Source: Salinivirgaceae bacterium
Lineage (GTDB): Bacteria; Bacteroidota; Bacteroidia; Bacteroidales; SZUA-534
Reading direction: 5' to 3'
Length of the DNA stretch: 64,000 nucleotides
Assembly (NCBI GenBank): GCA_017527435.1
Contig: JAFXQB010000025.1
Coordinates: 1 to 64,000, forward strand
Position numbers and translations under genes: made by a program. The notes under the pieces are model-generated. The model was not told the origin of the DNA and searched no databases. It saw nothing but the letters and a program-made list of their open reading frames with translations. Position 1 is the stretch's first letter, and every line of letters starts with the position of its first letter. This document shows positions 8,568 to 17,276 of the stretch, piece after piece.

Positions 8568-8675
8568 ATGAAAAAGGGCTTGAAAGGCGGCAGAATTTTC
8601 GCTTTGAATTCCAAACAGAATTCGAAATGGAATAAGAATAATCGGAAAAACCGTGTGCCTGCCAATCCAGCCTGA
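8568..8675 (+). CDS. 35-residue basic, Asn-rich leader ORF upstream of glnN
   Basis: ATG 8568, TGA 8673-8675. The peptide begins MKKGLKGGRIFALNSKQNSK and has seven asparagines, eleven Lys/Arg and no acidic residue. It lies about 50 nt after the predicted start of transcription and ends 17 nt before a terminator-like hairpin, the layout of an attenuation leader peptide or of an independent small-protein gene. No family was recognised. Position and promoter support expression. Translation is unproven. Confidence 0.45.
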   Translation: MKKGLKGGRIFALNSKQNSKWNKNNRKNRVPANPA

Positions 8676-8691
8676 CAGGTGATAAGAGAAG

Positions 8692-8728
8692 ATAAAAAAG
8701 GCTGGTTCTGATGAATCGGCCTTTTTTG
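8692..8728 (+). terminator. terminator/attenuator candidate in the glnN leader
   Basis: aaaaaaggc (8694-8702) pairs with gccttttt (from 8719) around a loop of about 16 nt, followed by T and TTG. Lying between the leader ORF and glnN, it could end a short transcript or act conditionally. Confidence 0.6.
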
Positions 8729-8739
8729 ATTGAATGACA

Positions 8740-8756
8740 ATTCACCGATTCACCAA
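8740..8756 (+). promoter_or_regulatory. 17-bp element shared with the gltB leader
   Basis: ATTCACCGATTCACCAA is identical to 11224-11240 upstream of gltB. It contains a tandem ATTCACC. It may be a common regulatory site for ammonium assimilation genes or a dispersed repeat. Confidence 0.4.
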
Positions 8757-8797
8757 CAGATAGAACTTAATACTTTATAAACTTAAAACTTAAGAAA

Positions 8798-10984
8798 ATG
8801 AGCAAGTTAAGATTTGATGTTGTTCAAGATGCTTTCCGTAAGAAAGCGGTTGACATTGAGGTTCCTGAAACTCGTCCGTCGGAGTATTTTGGCGAGTTGG
8901 TTTTTAACCGCGAGAAGATGCACAAATACCTTGACGTTAAGACATTTAACGCCCTGGTTGACTGCATTGACAACGGCAAACCATTGAGCACGGCCGTGGC
9001 CGACAAGGTGGCCGCTGGCATTAAGGAGTGGGCAGTCGGGCACGGAGTGACGCACTGCACGCACTGGTTCCAACCGCTGACCGAGGGCACCGCCGAAAAG
9101 CACGACTCGTTTATGGAGTACGACTGGAAAGGCGGAATGATTGAGGAGTTCGACGGCAAATCGCTCGTTCAGCAGGAGCCCGACGCTTCGTCGTTCCCAA
9201 GTGGCGGAATCCGCGCAACTTTCGAGGCTCGCGGCTACACTGCCTGGGACCCGACTTCACCTGTCTTCATTCAGGACGACACGCTTTGCATTCCAACTGT
9301 ATTTATCTCATACACAGGCGAATCGCTCGACTATAAGACACCTTTGAAAAAGGCCTTGAACGCCGTTTCGAACGCCGCAGTGCCAATCTGCCAAATGTTC
9401 GACCCGAAAGTCCGCAAGGTGTTCTCGTACCTTGGTTGGGAGCAGGAGTATTTCCTTGTAGATGAGGACCTTTACGCTGCCCGCCCCGACCTGATGCTCA
9501 CTGGCCGCACGCTGATGGGCCACGAGTCGTCGAAGAACCAACAGTTGGACGACCACTATTTTGGCGCCATTCCGTCGCGCGTGGCAGCCTTTATGCGCGA
9601 CCTTGAGATTCAGGGCCACCGCCTGGGCATTCCTTTGAAAACCCGCCACAACGAGGTTGCGCCAAACCAATTTGAGTTGGCCCCGATTTTCGGCGAAACC
9701 AACCTTTCGAACGACCAAAACCAATTGATAATGAACCTTATGCACAATGTTGCAAAGAAACACGGTTTTGTTGTTCTGCTTCACGAGAAACCATTTCAGG
9801 GAATCAACGGCTCGGGCAAGCACAACAACTGGAGCCTTGGCACCGACACTGGCACGCTGCTGCTGGCACCTGGCAAAGACGCCCGCGGCAACTTGCAGTT
9901 CGTCACCTTCTTTGTGAACGTTCTGGCCGCCGTGCAGCGCTACAACGGCCTGCTCAAGGCTTCTATCGCGACAGCGACCAACGCCCACCGCTTGGGCGCA
10001 AACGAGGCACCACCCGCAATCGTCTCGGCCTTCCTTGGCAAGACAATGACCGATGTTCTGCACAAACTGCTTGTGGTTCCGTCAGATACGCCGATTGAGA
10101 TTGCAGGCAAGAAAGGTCAGTCGGTTGGTTTGGTTGAGATTCCTGAAATTTTCATTGATAACACCGACCGCAACCGCACGTCGCCGTTCGCCTTCACGGG
10201 CAACCGCTTTGAGTTCCGCGCCGTGGGTTCGAGCGCCAACTGCGCCAACGCGATGACCGTTCTGAACACCATTGTTGCCGACCAACTTGTTCAGTTTAAG
10301 GCAGATGTGGACAAGGCAATGGCCGCTGGAAAATCGAAGAACGTGGCCATTATGGACACTCTGAAGCCAATCATTGCTTCGATTATCGACGTTGTCTGCT
10401 TCGACGGCAACGGCTACAGCGAGGAGTGGAACAAAGAGGCCGCCCGTCGCGGACTGAACACTGAAAAGTCTGTGCCTGAAATGTTTAAAGAGTTTACAAA
10501 ACCTGAAACCGTGGCAATGTTCGAGCGGATGGGCGTTTACACCGAAAAGGAACTCGAGGCCCGCAACGAGGTTAAGTGGGAGATGTACACCAAGAAAGTG
10601 CAGATTGAGGCCCGCGTGACTGGCCGAATGGCTATCAACCACATTATTCCTGCCGCAATTGCCTATCAGACAAAACTTTTGGAGAATATCGAGAAACTGA
10701 AAAACATTTTCCCCGACAAGTTCCAAAAACTGGCAGCCGTCGATATTGCGCTGGTTGAGGAGATTTCGGAGCGCATTGCCGAAATCCGCAGCAAGGTTGA
10801 CGCGATGATTGAGGCCCGCAAGGTGGCCAACAAAATCGAGTGCGAGTACGAGAAAGCCAAGGCCTACCACGAGATTGCCGAATCGCTCTTCGACATTCGC
10901 AAGCCGATTGACAAACTCGAGGAGGTTGTGGACAACGATATGTGGCCGCTGCCGAAATACCGTGAACTGCTGTTTATTAGTTAG
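8798..10984 (+). CDS. glnN: type III glutamine synthetase
   Basis: 728 residues, the normal length for the GSIII family and much longer than GSI or GSII. It makes glutamine from glutamate, ammonium and ATP in the cytosol. Family features are visible in order: an N-terminal GSIII-specific domain with FGELVFNREKMHKYL and HWFQPLTEG (about residues 30-95), the active-site stretch RHNEVAPNQFELAPIFGE (about 281-298), the nucleotide/ammonium region GSGKHNNWSLGTDTG (about 337-351), and a long helical C-terminal extension. The ATG at 8798 follows an A-rich leader. Together with gltB and gltD downstream it forms the GS-GOGAT pathway. A 316-bp gap with repeats and a hairpin separates it from gltB, so the genes may be transcribed separately. 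Confidence 0.97.
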   Translation: MSKLRFDVVQDAFRKKAVDIEVPETRPSEYFGELVFNREKMHKYLDVKTFNALVDCIDNGKPLSTAVADKVAAGIKEWAVGHGVTHCTHWFQPLTEGTAEKHDSFMEYDWKGGMIEEFDGKSLVQQEPDASSFPSGGIRATFEARGYTAWDPTSPVFIQDDTLCIPTVFISYTGESLDYKTPLKKALNAVSNAAVPICQMFDPKVRKVFSYLGWEQEYFLVDEDLYAARPDLMLTGRTLMGHESSKNQQLDDHYFGAIPSRVAAFMRDLEIQGHRLGIPLKTRHNEVAPNQFELAPIFGETNLSNDQNQLIMNLMHNVAKKHGFVVLLHEKPFQGINGSGKHNNWSLGTDTGTLLLAPGKDARGNLQFVTFFVNVLAAVQRYNGLLKASIATATNAHRLGANEAPPAIVSAFLGKTMTDVLHKLLVVPSDTPIEIAGKKGQSVGLVEIPEIFIDNTDRNRTSPFAFTGNRFEFRAVGSSANCANAMTVLNTIVADQLVQFKADVDKAMAAGKSKNVAIMDTLKPIIASIIDVVCFDGNGYSEEWNKEAARRGLNTEKSVPEMFKEFTKPETVAMFERMGVYTEKELEARNEVKWEMYTKKVQIEARVTGRMAINHIIPAAIAYQTKLLENIEKLKNIFPDKFQKLAAVDIALVEEISERIAEIRSKVDAMIEARKVANKIECEYEKAKAYHEIAESLFDIRKPIDKLEEVVDNDMWPLPKYRELLFIS

Positions 10985-11034
10985 GAGTTAGAAGTTAGGA
11001 GTTAGAAGTTAGAAGTTAGGAGTTAGAAATTAAG
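10979..11034. repeat. stuttering agttagaagttagg repeat
   Basis: Degenerate tandem copies of gagttagaagtta/gttaggagtta directly overlap and follow the glnN stop codon. Similar low-complexity stutters occur at other gene ends in this window (near 3540, 4265, 24215, 25030). Confidence 0.75.
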
Positions 11035-11046
11035 AAGCATTAGTTA

Positions 11047-11107
11047 TCTAAACAGCGAAGCGACTAAACTTTCTAAACAGCGAAGCGACTAAACTTTCTA
11101 AACTCTC
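11047..11107. repeat. 25-bp tandem repeat, two copies plus partial
   Basis: The unit tctaaacagcgaagcgacta-aactt is exactly repeated at 11047-11071 and 11072-11096, and a third copy begins at 11097. It is non-coding, between glnN and gltB. Confidence 0.85.
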
Positions 11108-11183
11108 AACCTAAAAAAGGGTGAACTGGAAAACCTTTTAATCGATGAATAGAATGATTGTATAAATCGTTGAATTGGAGCGA

Positions 11184-11240
11184 AATCGGTGAATCGTGGA
11201 ACAGAAAACTGTTCGATAGCGCGATTCACCGATTCACCAA
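11184..11240 (+). promoter_or_regulatory. long hairpin and shared 17-bp element in the gltB leader
   Basis: aatcggtgaatcg (11184-11196) is the inverse of cgattcaccgatt (11222-11234). Inside it, gaacag-AAAA-ctgttc (11199-11214) makes an inner stem. The right arm overlaps ATTCACCGATTCACCAA (11224-11240), identical to an element before glnN. A run of T does not follow, so this is not a simple terminator. It could be an operator or an RNA switch, or just a dispersed repeat. Confidence 0.5.
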
Positions 11241-11300
11241 TTCGACTAAAACCGCCGGTTCACTTTAAAATTCAATTCACCAATTCAACGAAAAAAGAAA

Positions 11301-14300
11301 ATGCAAACCAAAGGATTATATACCCCTGAAAACGAGCACGATGCGTGTGGTGTCGGGCTGATGGTTGACCTGAAGGGGAACAAGAGCCACCAACTGGTGG
11401 AGGACGCGCTCACGGTGCTCGACAATATGAAGCACCGCGGGGCCGAAGCCGCCGACAAGAAGAGTGGCGACGGTGCGGGCATTCTGTTGCAGATTCCGCA
11501 CGAGTTTATTCTGTTGCAGGGCATTGCGGTGCCCGAACGTCTGAAATACGGCACAGGACTGGTCTTCCTGCCGAAAGATAAAACATTGGCCAACAAATAT
11601 TTGTCAATCATAGAGACAGAAACCTGCAAGGCTGGATTCGAGTTGCTGAAGGTTCGCGAGGTGCCCGTTAAGTCTGACATTCTGGGCGACGCCGCCAAAG
11701 CCGCCGAACCGCGCACGGTGCAGATTTTTGTTACTGGTGCCGACGATGTAGCAGCCTTTGAAACAAAACTTTACCTTCTGCGCAAGAGCATTGAGCGTCA
11801 GATTGACGACGAGCAGTTCTACATTGTCTCGCTCTCGAACCGCGTGATTGTTTACAAGGGAATGCTCTCGGCCACGCAGTTGCGCGATTACTACGACGAC
11901 TTGCGCAACCCTAACTTCACAAGTGGTCTGGCACTTGTCCACTCACGTTTCAGCACCAACACTTTCCCGACCTGGTCGCTGGCGCAGCCTTTCCGAATGG
12001 TGGCGCACAACGGCGAAATCAACACCATACGCGGCAACCGCAGTTGGATGGAGGCCCGCGAGAGCGTGCTGGCGTCGGAGGCGCTGGGCGATATGCGCAA
12101 CTTCTCGCCCGTGGTTCAGCCTGGAATGAGCGACAGCGCGTCGTTCGACAATGCGCTTGAGTTCTTTGTCCGTTCGGGAATGACTCTGCCGCACGCAATG
12201 GCAATGATGGTGCCCGAATCGTTCAACGAGAAAAACCCCATAAGCAACAGTCTGAAAGCATTTTACGAGTATCACTCGATACTTATGGAGCCGTGGGACG
12301 GCCCTGCCGCGCTCATTTTCACCGACGGCCGCTATGCCGGCGGTATGCTCGACCGCAACGGCCTGCGCCCCGCACGCTACACCATTACCACAGACGGCCG
12401 CCTGATTCTGGCTTCGGAGGCTGGCTGCATTCATATCGACGCCGAGAAAATTGAACACAACGGCCGTCTGCAGCCTGGCAAGATTCTGATTGTGGACAGC
12501 GAGACGGGCCAAATTTTCAGCAACGACGAAATCAAAAAGCAGTTGGCCGACGGCTGCGACTACACCAAGTGGCTAGAAACCAACCGAATAGAGTTGGCCA
12601 AACTGCACAGCGGCCGCCACGCCGAAAACACCGTGCCCGATTTTCAGCGCCGCCTGCGCTGCTTCGACTTCACGCGCGAGGACGTTGAGCGCACCATTGC
12701 GCCAATGTGCACCACCGCGCAGGAGCCGCTGTCGTCAATGGGCAACGACACGCAACTGGCCGTTCTGTCGCAGCGCAAACAGTTGCTTTTCAACTATTTC
12801 CGTCAGCAGTTCGCACAGGTCACCAACCCGCCAATCGACCCAATCCGCGAGGAGTTGGTAATGTCGCTCACGGAGTACATTGGCGCCGTGGGTATGAACA
12901 TTCTGACGCCCAACGAGTCGCACTGCAAAATGGTGCGCCTGCCGCAGCCCGTGCTCACCAACACCGAACTCGACACGCTCTGCAATATCCGCTACAAAGG
13001 ATTCAATACCGAAAAACTTGATATTCTGTTCGATAAGTCGAAAGGCGTTGAGGGAATGAAGGCCGCTCTGGCCGCCCTTTGCCGCGAGGCCGAGCAGTCG
13101 GTTGACAAAGGCGTCAACTATATCATTCTGACTGACAGAAACATAGACGAACAGCACGCCGCCATTCCGTCGCTGCTGGCCGTGAGCGCAATCCACCACT
13201 ATCTGGTGTCGATAAAGAAACGCGTGCAGACGGCGCTGATTGTTGAGAGCGGCGAGATTCGCGAGGTTATGCACGCCGCTCTGCTGCTGGGCTACGGCGC
13301 AAGCGCAATCAACCCGTATATGGCTTTCGCCGTGATTGACGACCTTGTCCGCCGCGACGAAATCCAACTCGACTACGAGACCGCGCAGCACAACTACATC
13401 AAGGCCATCGACAAAGGTTTGCTTAAGATTATGAGCAAAATGGGCATCAGCACCATCCGCTCGTACCGCGGCGCCAAAATCTTTGAGCCGATTGGCTTGA
13501 GCAGTCAGTTGCTGGCCGATTATTTCGGCACAAGCCTTTCAACGGTGGGCGGCATTGGGCTCGAAACCATCACCGCCGACGCTCTGCGTATGCACGCGCA
13601 AGCCTTTGACGGTCAAGCCGAAAGCGATATTCTGCCGTTTGTTGGGCAGTACTCGTTCCGCAAAGACGGAATCCGCCACGCCTGGACGCCCGAGGCCATT
13701 GCCACGCTGCAATTGGCCACTCGCACAGGCAGTTACAAGAAATTCAAAGAGTTTACATCGATTATCGATAACAAACCCGAGCCGCTCTTCCTGCGCGATT
13801 TCTTCAAGTTCAAACAGAACCCCATCGACATCAGCGAGGTGGAGCCCGCCGAAAACATTGTGCGCCGATTCATTGGCGCGGCAATGTCGTTTGGCGCCAT
13901 CAGCAAGGATGCTCACGAGGCCATCGCGCTGGCGCTGAACAAGTTGGGCGGCCGCAGCAACACTGGCGAGGGCGGCGAGGACAGCGAGCGTTTCTACACC
14001 GATAAAGACGGCGTATCGCTCTCAAGTTCAATCAAACAGGTGGCGAGCGGACGCTTTGGCGTTACGGCCGAATATCTGGTGAACGCCACCGAAATTCAGA
14101 TTAAAGTGGCGCAGGGCGCGAAACCTGGCGAGGGTGGTCAATTGCCTGGCTATAAGGTAAATGAAGTGATTGCCCGCACGCGCAACTCGATTCCTGGAAT
14201 CACCCTTATCTCGCCGCCGCCGCACCACGATATCTACTCAATTGAGGACCTTGCGCAACTCATCTACGACCTGCGCAGCGTGAACCCGAAGGCTAAAATC

Positions 14301-15776
14301 AGCGTGAAACTGGTGGCCGAAAGCGGCGTGGGCACTATTGCCGCGGGCGTGGCCAAGGCCAAGGCCGACCTGGTCATCATCTCGGGCGCCGAGGGTGGCA
14401 CGGGCGCGTCGCCTGCGTCGTCAATCCGCTATGCGGGCATTTCGCCTGAAATCGGCTTGGCCGAAACGCAGCAAACGCTGGTAATGAACGGTTTGCGCGG
14501 CTCAATCGAGGTGCAGACCGACGGCCAACTCAAGACAGGCCGCGACGTGGTGGCAATGGCCCTGCTGGGTGCTGGCGAGTTCGCCTTTGGCACTGCCCAA
14601 CTGATTGTTCTGGGCTGCGTTCTTATGCGCAAGTGCCACACCAACGCCTGCCCTGTGGGCGTGGCCACGCAAGACCCCAAACTTCGCGAGCGGTTCCTTG
14701 GTCGGAGCGAGTATCTGGTTAATTACTATATGTTTATGGCCGAAGAGGTGCGCGAGTATCTGGCTCAAATGGGCTTCCGCAAGTTCGACGACATCATCGG
14801 CCGCACCGATTTGATTGAGGTTGACCCGACGAAGTTCACCGACAAGACGCGCGGGCTCGATTTCAGCCGCATTCTGACTAAAATCGATAACGGCGCAGCC
14901 ACTCGCAAAATGGCTGAAAACCAATACGATTTGTCGAAAACAATGGACGCACGCCTGATTGCCGACGCCGCAGAGGCCATCGACTCGCAAAGGCCTGTCC
15001 GCCTGAATTACAACATTCTGAACACCGACCGCGCTGTGGGCGCGACGCTCTCGGGCGCGGTGGCCGCCAAATATCGAGCCATCGGCTTGCCCGAAAACAC
15101 TATCAATGTGCAGTTTACGGGTTCGGCTGGGCAGAGTTTCGGCGCGTTCCTAATGCGCGGAATCAGTTTCAGCGTTGAAGGCGAGGTGAACGACTACGTG
15201 GCCAAAGGGCTCTCGGGCGGCCGCATAAGTGTTTATCCGTCAAGGAAATCGACATTCAGTCCGCAGGAAAACATCATCGCTGGAAACACCATTCTGTATG
15301 GCGCCACAAGCGGCGAGGTTTACATCAGCGGCCGCGTGGGCGAGCGCTTTGCGGTGCGCAACTCGGGCGCAACGGCCGTGGTTGAGGGCACTGGCGACCA
15401 CTGCTGCGAGTATATGACTGGCGGCCGCGTGGTTGTTCTGGGCACCACGGGCAGAAACTTCGCCGCGGGTATGTCGGGCGGCCTGGCCTACGTGTGGGAC
15501 AAGAATCACGACTTCGACTACTACTGCAATATGGATATGATTGAGTTGAGCCTGATTGAGGAGAAATCGCGCCGCGACGAACTTTTCGAACTCATCAGCC
15601 GCCACTACCGCCACACGGGCTCGCCGCTAGCAAAGCAAATGATTGAGCACTGGTCGGACTACATCGACGACTTTATTCAGGTGACGCCGATTGAGTACAA
15701 GCGCGTGCTGCACGAGGAGGCGCTGCGCCAAATTGAGAAGAAAATGGAGAATGTTCAACAAGAAGAGAATTATTAG
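11301..15776 (+). CDS. gltB: glutamate synthase (NADPH), large subunit
   Basis: 1491 residues, the usual size. The enzyme transfers the amide of glutamine to 2-oxoglutarate, making two glutamates. The class II glutaminase domain starts at Cys16 (NEHDACGVG), the N-terminal nucleophile after removal of a short propeptide. A central domain and the FMN-binding synthase barrel follow (GGRSNTGEGGED, PGEGGQLPGYKV, HHDIYSIEDLAQLIYDL, SGAEGGTGASPASS), with the 3Fe-4S cysteine cluster in CVLMRKCHTNACPVG and a C-terminal GXGXG beta-helix domain rich in glycine (GGRVVVLGTTGRNFAAGMSGG). gltD starts 12 bp after the stop, so the two subunits are co-expressed. Confidence 0.97.
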   Translation: MQTKGLYTPENEHDACGVGLMVDLKGNKSHQLVEDALTVLDNMKHRGAEAADKKSGDGAGILLQIPHEFILLQGIAVPERLKYGTGLVFLPKDKTLANKYLSIIETETCKAGFELLKVREVPVKSDILGDAAKAAEPRTVQIFVTGADDVAAFETKLYLLRKSIERQIDDEQFYIVSLSNRVIVYKGMLSATQLRDYYDDLRNPNFTSGLALVHSRFSTNTFPTWSLAQPFRMVAHNGEINTIRGNRSWMEARESVLASEALGDMRNFSPVVQPGMSDSASFDNALEFFVRSGMTLPHAMAMMVPESFNEKNPISNSLKAFYEYHSILMEPWDGPAALIFTDGRYAGGMLDRNGLRPARYTITTDGRLILASEAGCIHIDAEKIEHNGRLQPGKILIVDSETGQIFSNDEIKKQLADGCDYTKWLETNRIELAKLHSGRHAENTVPDFQRRLRCFDFTREDVERTIAPMCTTAQEPLSSMGNDTQLAVLSQRKQLLFNYFRQQFAQVTNPPIDPIREELVMSLTEYIGAVGMNILTPNESHCKMVRLPQPVLTNTELDTLCNIRYKGFNTEKLDILFDKSKGVEGMKAALAALCREAEQSVDKGVNYIILTDRNIDEQHAAIPSLLAVSAIHHYLVSIKKRVQTALIVESGEIREVMHAALLLGYGASAINPYMAFAVIDDLVRRDEIQLDYETAQHNYIKAIDKGLLKIMSKMGISTIRSYRGAKIFEPIGLSSQLLADYFGTSLSTVGGIGLETITADALRMHAQAFDGQAESDILPFVGQYSFRKDGIRHAWTPEAIATLQLATRTGSYKKFKEFTSIIDNKPEPLFLRDFFKFKQNPIDISEVEPAENIVRRFIGAAMSFGAISKDAHEAIALALNKLGGRSNTGEGGEDSERFYTDKDGVSLSSSIKQVASGRFGVTAEYLVNATEIQIKVAQGAKPGEGGQLPGYKVNEVIARTRNSIPGITLISPPPHHDIYSIEDLAQLIYDLRSVNPKAKISVKLVAESGVGTIAAGVAKAKADLVIISGAEGGTGASPASSIRYAGISPEIGLAETQQTLVMNGLRGSIEVQTDGQLKTGRDVVAMALLGAGEFAFGTAQLIVLGCVLMRKCHTNACPVGVATQDPKLRERFLGRSEYLVNYYMFMAEEVREYLAQMGFRKFDDIIGRTDLIEVDPTKFTDKTRGLDFSRILTKIDNGAATRKMAENQYDLSKTMDARLIADAAEAIDSQRPVRLNYNILNTDRAVGATLSGAVAAKYRAIGLPENTINVQFTGSAGQSFGAFLMRGISFSVEGEVNDYVAKGLSGGRISVYPSRKSTFSPQENIIAGNTILYGATSGEVYISGRVGERFAVRNSGATAVVEGTGDHCCEYMTGGRVVVLGTTGRNFAAGMSGGLAYVWDKNHDFDYYCNMDMIELSLIEEKSRRDELFELISRHYRHTGSPLAKQMIEHWSDYIDDFIQVTPIEYKRVLHEEALRQIEKKMENVQQEENY

Positions 15777-15788
15777 GAGGATAGAGAT

Positions 15789-17135
15789 ATGGGAAATCCA
15801 AAAGCATTTCTGACCGTACCGCGTCAGGAGGCGGGACACCGCCCCATCCACGAGCGCATTTCGGATTTTGGCGAGGTGGAGCAGACTCTGAACGAGAGCA
15901 ACCGAATGCTGCAGGCGTCGCGCTGTATGGACTGCGGCGTGCCGTTCTGCCACTGGGCCTGCCCGCTGGGCAACAAGCAGCCCGAATGGCAGGACGCCGT
16001 GTACCGCGGCAAATGGGAGACCGCTTACAAAATACTGACCGCAACCAACGATTTTCCCGAGTTCACGGGCCGCATCTGCCCCGCGCTCTGCGAGAAAAGT
16101 TGCGTGCTGAACCACTGCATCGACGCGCCCGTGACCATCCGCGAGAACGAGTGCTCGATAATTGAAAAGGCTTTCCGTGAGGGATTTGTGCAGCCGAAGC
16201 ACTACGAGCGCAACGGCCGCCGCGTGGCCATCATCGGCGCGGGCCCCGCTGGACTGTCGGCCGCCGTGCAACTCAACCGCCGCGGCTACGCTGTCACCGT
16301 TTTCGACAAGCACAGCGACGCTGGCGGACTTCTGCGCTACGGCATTCCGAACTTCAAACTCGATAAATACGTCGTCACCCGCCGTACCAATCTTATGCAG
16401 CAGGAAGGTGTTGAGTTTCAGTTTGATACTGAAATCGATTTGAACCGATTGCCCGAAGGATTCGACGCCTACGTGATTGCCAACGGAACGCCCACGGCGC
16501 GCGATTTGAAGATTGAAGGCCGCGATTTGAAGGGCGTCTATTTCGCCTTGCAGATTCTGTCGCAGCAGAACGAGCGTCTGGCTGGCAAGCAATTCACTGA
16601 AAGCGAGGCGATTACAGCCAAAGGCAAGCGCGTACTGGTAATCGGCGGCGGCGACACGGGCTCTGACTGCATCGGCACCTGCCACCGTCAGGGCGCGGTG
16701 AGCGTGACGCAGATTGAGATTATGCCGAAACCGCCCGTCGGCAGCAACCCCGCCACGCCGTGGCCGCAATGGCCCGTGGTGCTGAAAACCACCACAAGTC
16801 ACGAGGAAGGCTGCGAGCGCCGCTGGTGCTTGACATCGAACCGTTTCATCGGCGACGCCAAAGGCGAGTTGACGGGCGTTGAGGTTGAGGAAGTGGAGTG
16901 GCTTCCCGCACCCGAAGGCGGCCGTCCGCAAATGAAACTCACTGGCCGTAAGGAAGTTATCGAATGCGATATGGTGCTGCTGGCAATGGGATTCCTGAAG
17001 CCCGAGCACCCGCAGTACGCGCCGAACGTCTTCCTGGCAGGCGACGCCAAATCGGGCGCAAGCCTTGTGGTGCGCGCCATTGCAAGCGGCCGCGAGGTGG
17101 CGCAGCAGGTGGACGAGTACTTTAGGAAAGGATAA
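15789..17135 (+). CDS. gltD: glutamate synthase, small subunit
   Basis: 448 residues. It passes electrons from NADPH through FAD and iron-sulfur clusters to GltB. Visible features are the N-terminal cysteine clusters CMDCGVPFCHWACPLGN and CPALCEKSCVLNHC for 4Fe-4S centres, the FAD-binding GAGPAGLSAA (about residue 150), DKHSDAGGLLRYGIPNFKL, and the NAD(P)H-binding GGGDTGSDCIG (about 289). A Shine-Dalgarno-like ggagg lies just upstream of the ATG, which is 12 bp from the gltB stop. A strong terminator follows at 17172. Confidence 0.97.
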   Translation: MGNPKAFLTVPRQEAGHRPIHERISDFGEVEQTLNESNRMLQASRCMDCGVPFCHWACPLGNKQPEWQDAVYRGKWETAYKILTATNDFPEFTGRICPALCEKSCVLNHCIDAPVTIRENECSIIEKAFREGFVQPKHYERNGRRVAIIGAGPAGLSAAVQLNRRGYAVTVFDKHSDAGGLLRYGIPNFKLDKYVVTRRTNLMQQEGVEFQFDTEIDLNRLPEGFDAYVIANGTPTARDLKIEGRDLKGVYFALQILSQQNERLAGKQFTESEAITAKGKRVLVIGGGDTGSDCIGTCHRQGAVSVTQIEIMPKPPVGSNPATPWPQWPVVLKTTTSHEEGCERRWCLTSNRFIGDAKGELTGVEVEEVEWLPAPEGGRPQMKLTGRKEVIECDMVLLAMGFLKPEHPQYAPNVFLAGDAKSGASLVVRAIASGREVAQQVDEYFRKG

Positions 17136-17171
17136 TTACGAATTACGAGGCCGAAGGGCTGATATGGTAAA

Positions 17172-17199
17172 GAGCGGGACTGGGCGTCCCGCTTTTTTT
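17172..17199 (+). terminator. intrinsic terminator of gltBD
   Basis: agcgggac (17172-17179, stem start) and gtcccgct around a tgggc loop, followed by seven T, 36 bp after the gltD stop. Confidence 0.9.
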
Positions 17200-17276
17200 G
17201 TTTAAATATCGGCTTAAAACAGAGAATCGTTTATATTTGTTACAATAATTCATAACACTCACTAATTTATAATGAT

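Noticed and set aside
9308..10063. 251-codon minus-strand ORF inside glnN
   Set aside because: Shadow of glnN. No family features.
15627..17009. 460-codon minus-strand ORF opposite gltD
   Set aside because: It lies entirely over gltB/gltD, which have clear motifs. It is a shadow frame made possible by GC-rich codon usage.
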